Assembly (NCBI GenBank): GCA_946892665.1
Contig: CAMPOT010000001.1
Coordinates: forward strand, 744,001-808,000
Direction: 5' to 3'
From: Chryseobacterium sp. Marseille-Q5410
Lineage (GTDB): Bacteria > Bacteroidota > Bacteroidia > Flavobacteriales > Weeksellaceae
Length of the DNA stretch: 64,000 nt
Positions within the stretch are counted from its first letter, which is position 1. Each line of letters opens with the position of its first letter. The notes below the pieces were generated by a model that was not told the DNA's origin, did not search any database, and worked only from the letters and a program-made list of their open reading frames with translations. The translations under genes were made by a program, and so were the position numbers. This document shows, piece after piece, positions 63,358 through 64,000 of this stretch.

Positions 63358-64000
63358 ATGACCACCCGCCACAAACTCGAAAAAACCCTTTGGCAATCTG
63401 CCGATAAACTGCGTAGCAATATGGATGCTGCCGAATACAAGCACGTGGTTCTCGGGCTTATTTTCCTTAAATATATTTCCGATGCCTTCAAGGAGCATTA
63501 CAACCATCTTGTAGAAACACAGGCAGAAACCGGAGCCGATCCCGAAGATAAGGATGAATATACCGGCGACCGTATTTTCTATGTGCCGCCTTCCGCGCGT
63601 TGGGAGTGGTTGCAGGGACGCGCCAAATTGCCAACTATTGGGAAAGATATAGATGAGGCAATGGATGCTATAGAGAAAGACAATCCTCAACTGAAAGGCG
63701 TTTTGCCAAAAGATTATGCACGGCCTACTTTGGATAAAATGCGTTTGGGCGAACTCATCGATCTTATCGGTTCTATTACGCTTTCGCAAAAAGGAAAAGG
63801 TAAGGACAAAGATATTCTGGGCGAAGTATTCGAATATTTCCTCGGGCAGTTTGCCGATGCCGAAGGCAAGAAAGGAGGTCAATTTTACACGCCGCAGAGT
63901 ATTGTGAAATTACTCGTGGAAATGCTGGAACCGGAAGCTGAAAAACGCTTTTATGATGGTGCTTGCGGAAGTGGTGGGATGTTTGTGCAGAGTGAAAAGT
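63358..64000 (+). CDS. hsdM: Type I restriction-modification methylase HsdM (partial, cut by window end)
   Basis: The first 214 codons are present. The HsdM N-terminal helical domain starts [20 protein letters not shown] and continues [16 protein letters not shown]. The methylase core begins [18 protein letters not shown] and SAM motif [10 protein letters not shown] is the last complete element. It is a standard HsdM, unlike the fused methylase before it, and the gene runs off the window. It starts 20 nt after the receiver gene; hsdS and hsdR are expected to follow. Confidence 0.93.
   Translation, partial: MTTRHKLEKTLWQSADKLRSNMDAAEYKHVVLGLIFLKYISDAFKEHYNHLVETQAETGADPEDKDEYTGDRIFYVPPSARWEWLQGRAKLPTIGKDIDEAMDAIEKDNPQLKGVLPKDYARPTLDKMRLGELIDLIGSITLSQKGKGKDKDILGEVFEYFLGQFADAEGKKGGQFYTPQSIVKLLVEMLEPEAEKRFYDGACGSGGMFVQSEK

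Larger units (their letters stand above)
52771..64000 (+). mobile_element. Left part of an integrative element/genomic island
   Basis: From roughly here to the window end all genes are of accessory type and on the plus strand: integrase, accessory protein, HTH excisionase-like protein, BT4734/VirE primase-helicase, WYL regulator and an R-M/signalling operon. The left limit is estimated from the end of the gmk region; no att duplication could be tested because the right end is outside the window. Confidence 0.7.

Noticed and set aside
63334-63882. 182-codon minus-strand frame at the right edge
   Set aside because: It is antisense to the start of hsdM, whose plus-strand frame has clear HsdM motifs.
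1-64000. CRISPR arrays, rRNA operons, retrons or diversity-generating elements
   Set aside because: No regularly spaced identical repeats, no rRNA sequence and no reverse transcriptase were seen.

Overview
This 64 kb window comes from the chromosome of a low-GC Bacteroidota, most likely a Weeksellaceae flavobacterium (Chryseobacterium/Kaistella-like). The reasons are: Bacteroidota-type promoters (-33 TTTG, -7 TAnnTTTG) with no Shine-Dalgarno pattern; the order rpsU-xerC-hpf-tRNA-tuf-secE-nusG-rplKAJL-rpoBC; a type IX secretion plug protein; DUF4403, DUF3467 and duplicated-Nfu proteins; and a BT4734/VirE-type primase-helicase. Genus is an inference from gene content, not from a database search.

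Layout. 0-7 kb: a glycosyltransferase-like protein, a Spy-like periplasmic protein, ferritin, an AddA/RecB-like helicase-nuclease, then rpsU, xerC and hpf. 7-24.5 kb: the classical tRNA-Thr/Tyr/Gly/Thr-tuf-tRNA-Trp-secE-nusG-rplKAJL-rpoBC information-processing cluster. It is broken twice: by an IS1182-type insertion sequence between tRNA-Thr(GGT) and tuf, and by a secreted protein gene between rplL and rpoB. 24.5-52.6 kb: ordinary housekeeping genes. These include a radical SAM/DUF4130 pair, ribBA, aroC, miaA, hemH, nfu, lnt, folB, nadA and gmk, several thioredoxin-fold proteins, a T9SS plug, and a GxxExxY gene bounded by a perfect 19-bp inverted repeat.

From about 52.7 kb to the right edge the window enters an integrative element. 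It carries a Bacteroidota-type tyrosine integrase, an unrecognised accessory protein, an excisionase-like HTH protein, a primase-helicase, then a WYL regulator followed by an apparent operon. That operon encodes (1) an 842-residue protein that joins an N6-adenine DNA methylase, an HsdS-like recognition domain and a histidine-kinase module (H-box plus ATPase); (2) a receiver-domain protein overlapping it by 4 bp, with all canonical receiver residues; and (3) the start of a standard type I HsdM, cut by the window end. This looks like a type I restriction-modification locus wired to two-component phosphorelay signalling and is the most notable item here.

Two non-coding patterns recur. Promoters of stable-RNA and translation genes share an extended -7 (TAnnTTTGCA followed by a C-rich stretch), while at least four protein genes have the -7 box only 4-5 nt before ATG, suggesting leaderless mRNAs. 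Degenerate tandem words of period 7 or 9, usually as inverted pairs, sit in several intergenic regions and also inside the linkers of the primase gene.
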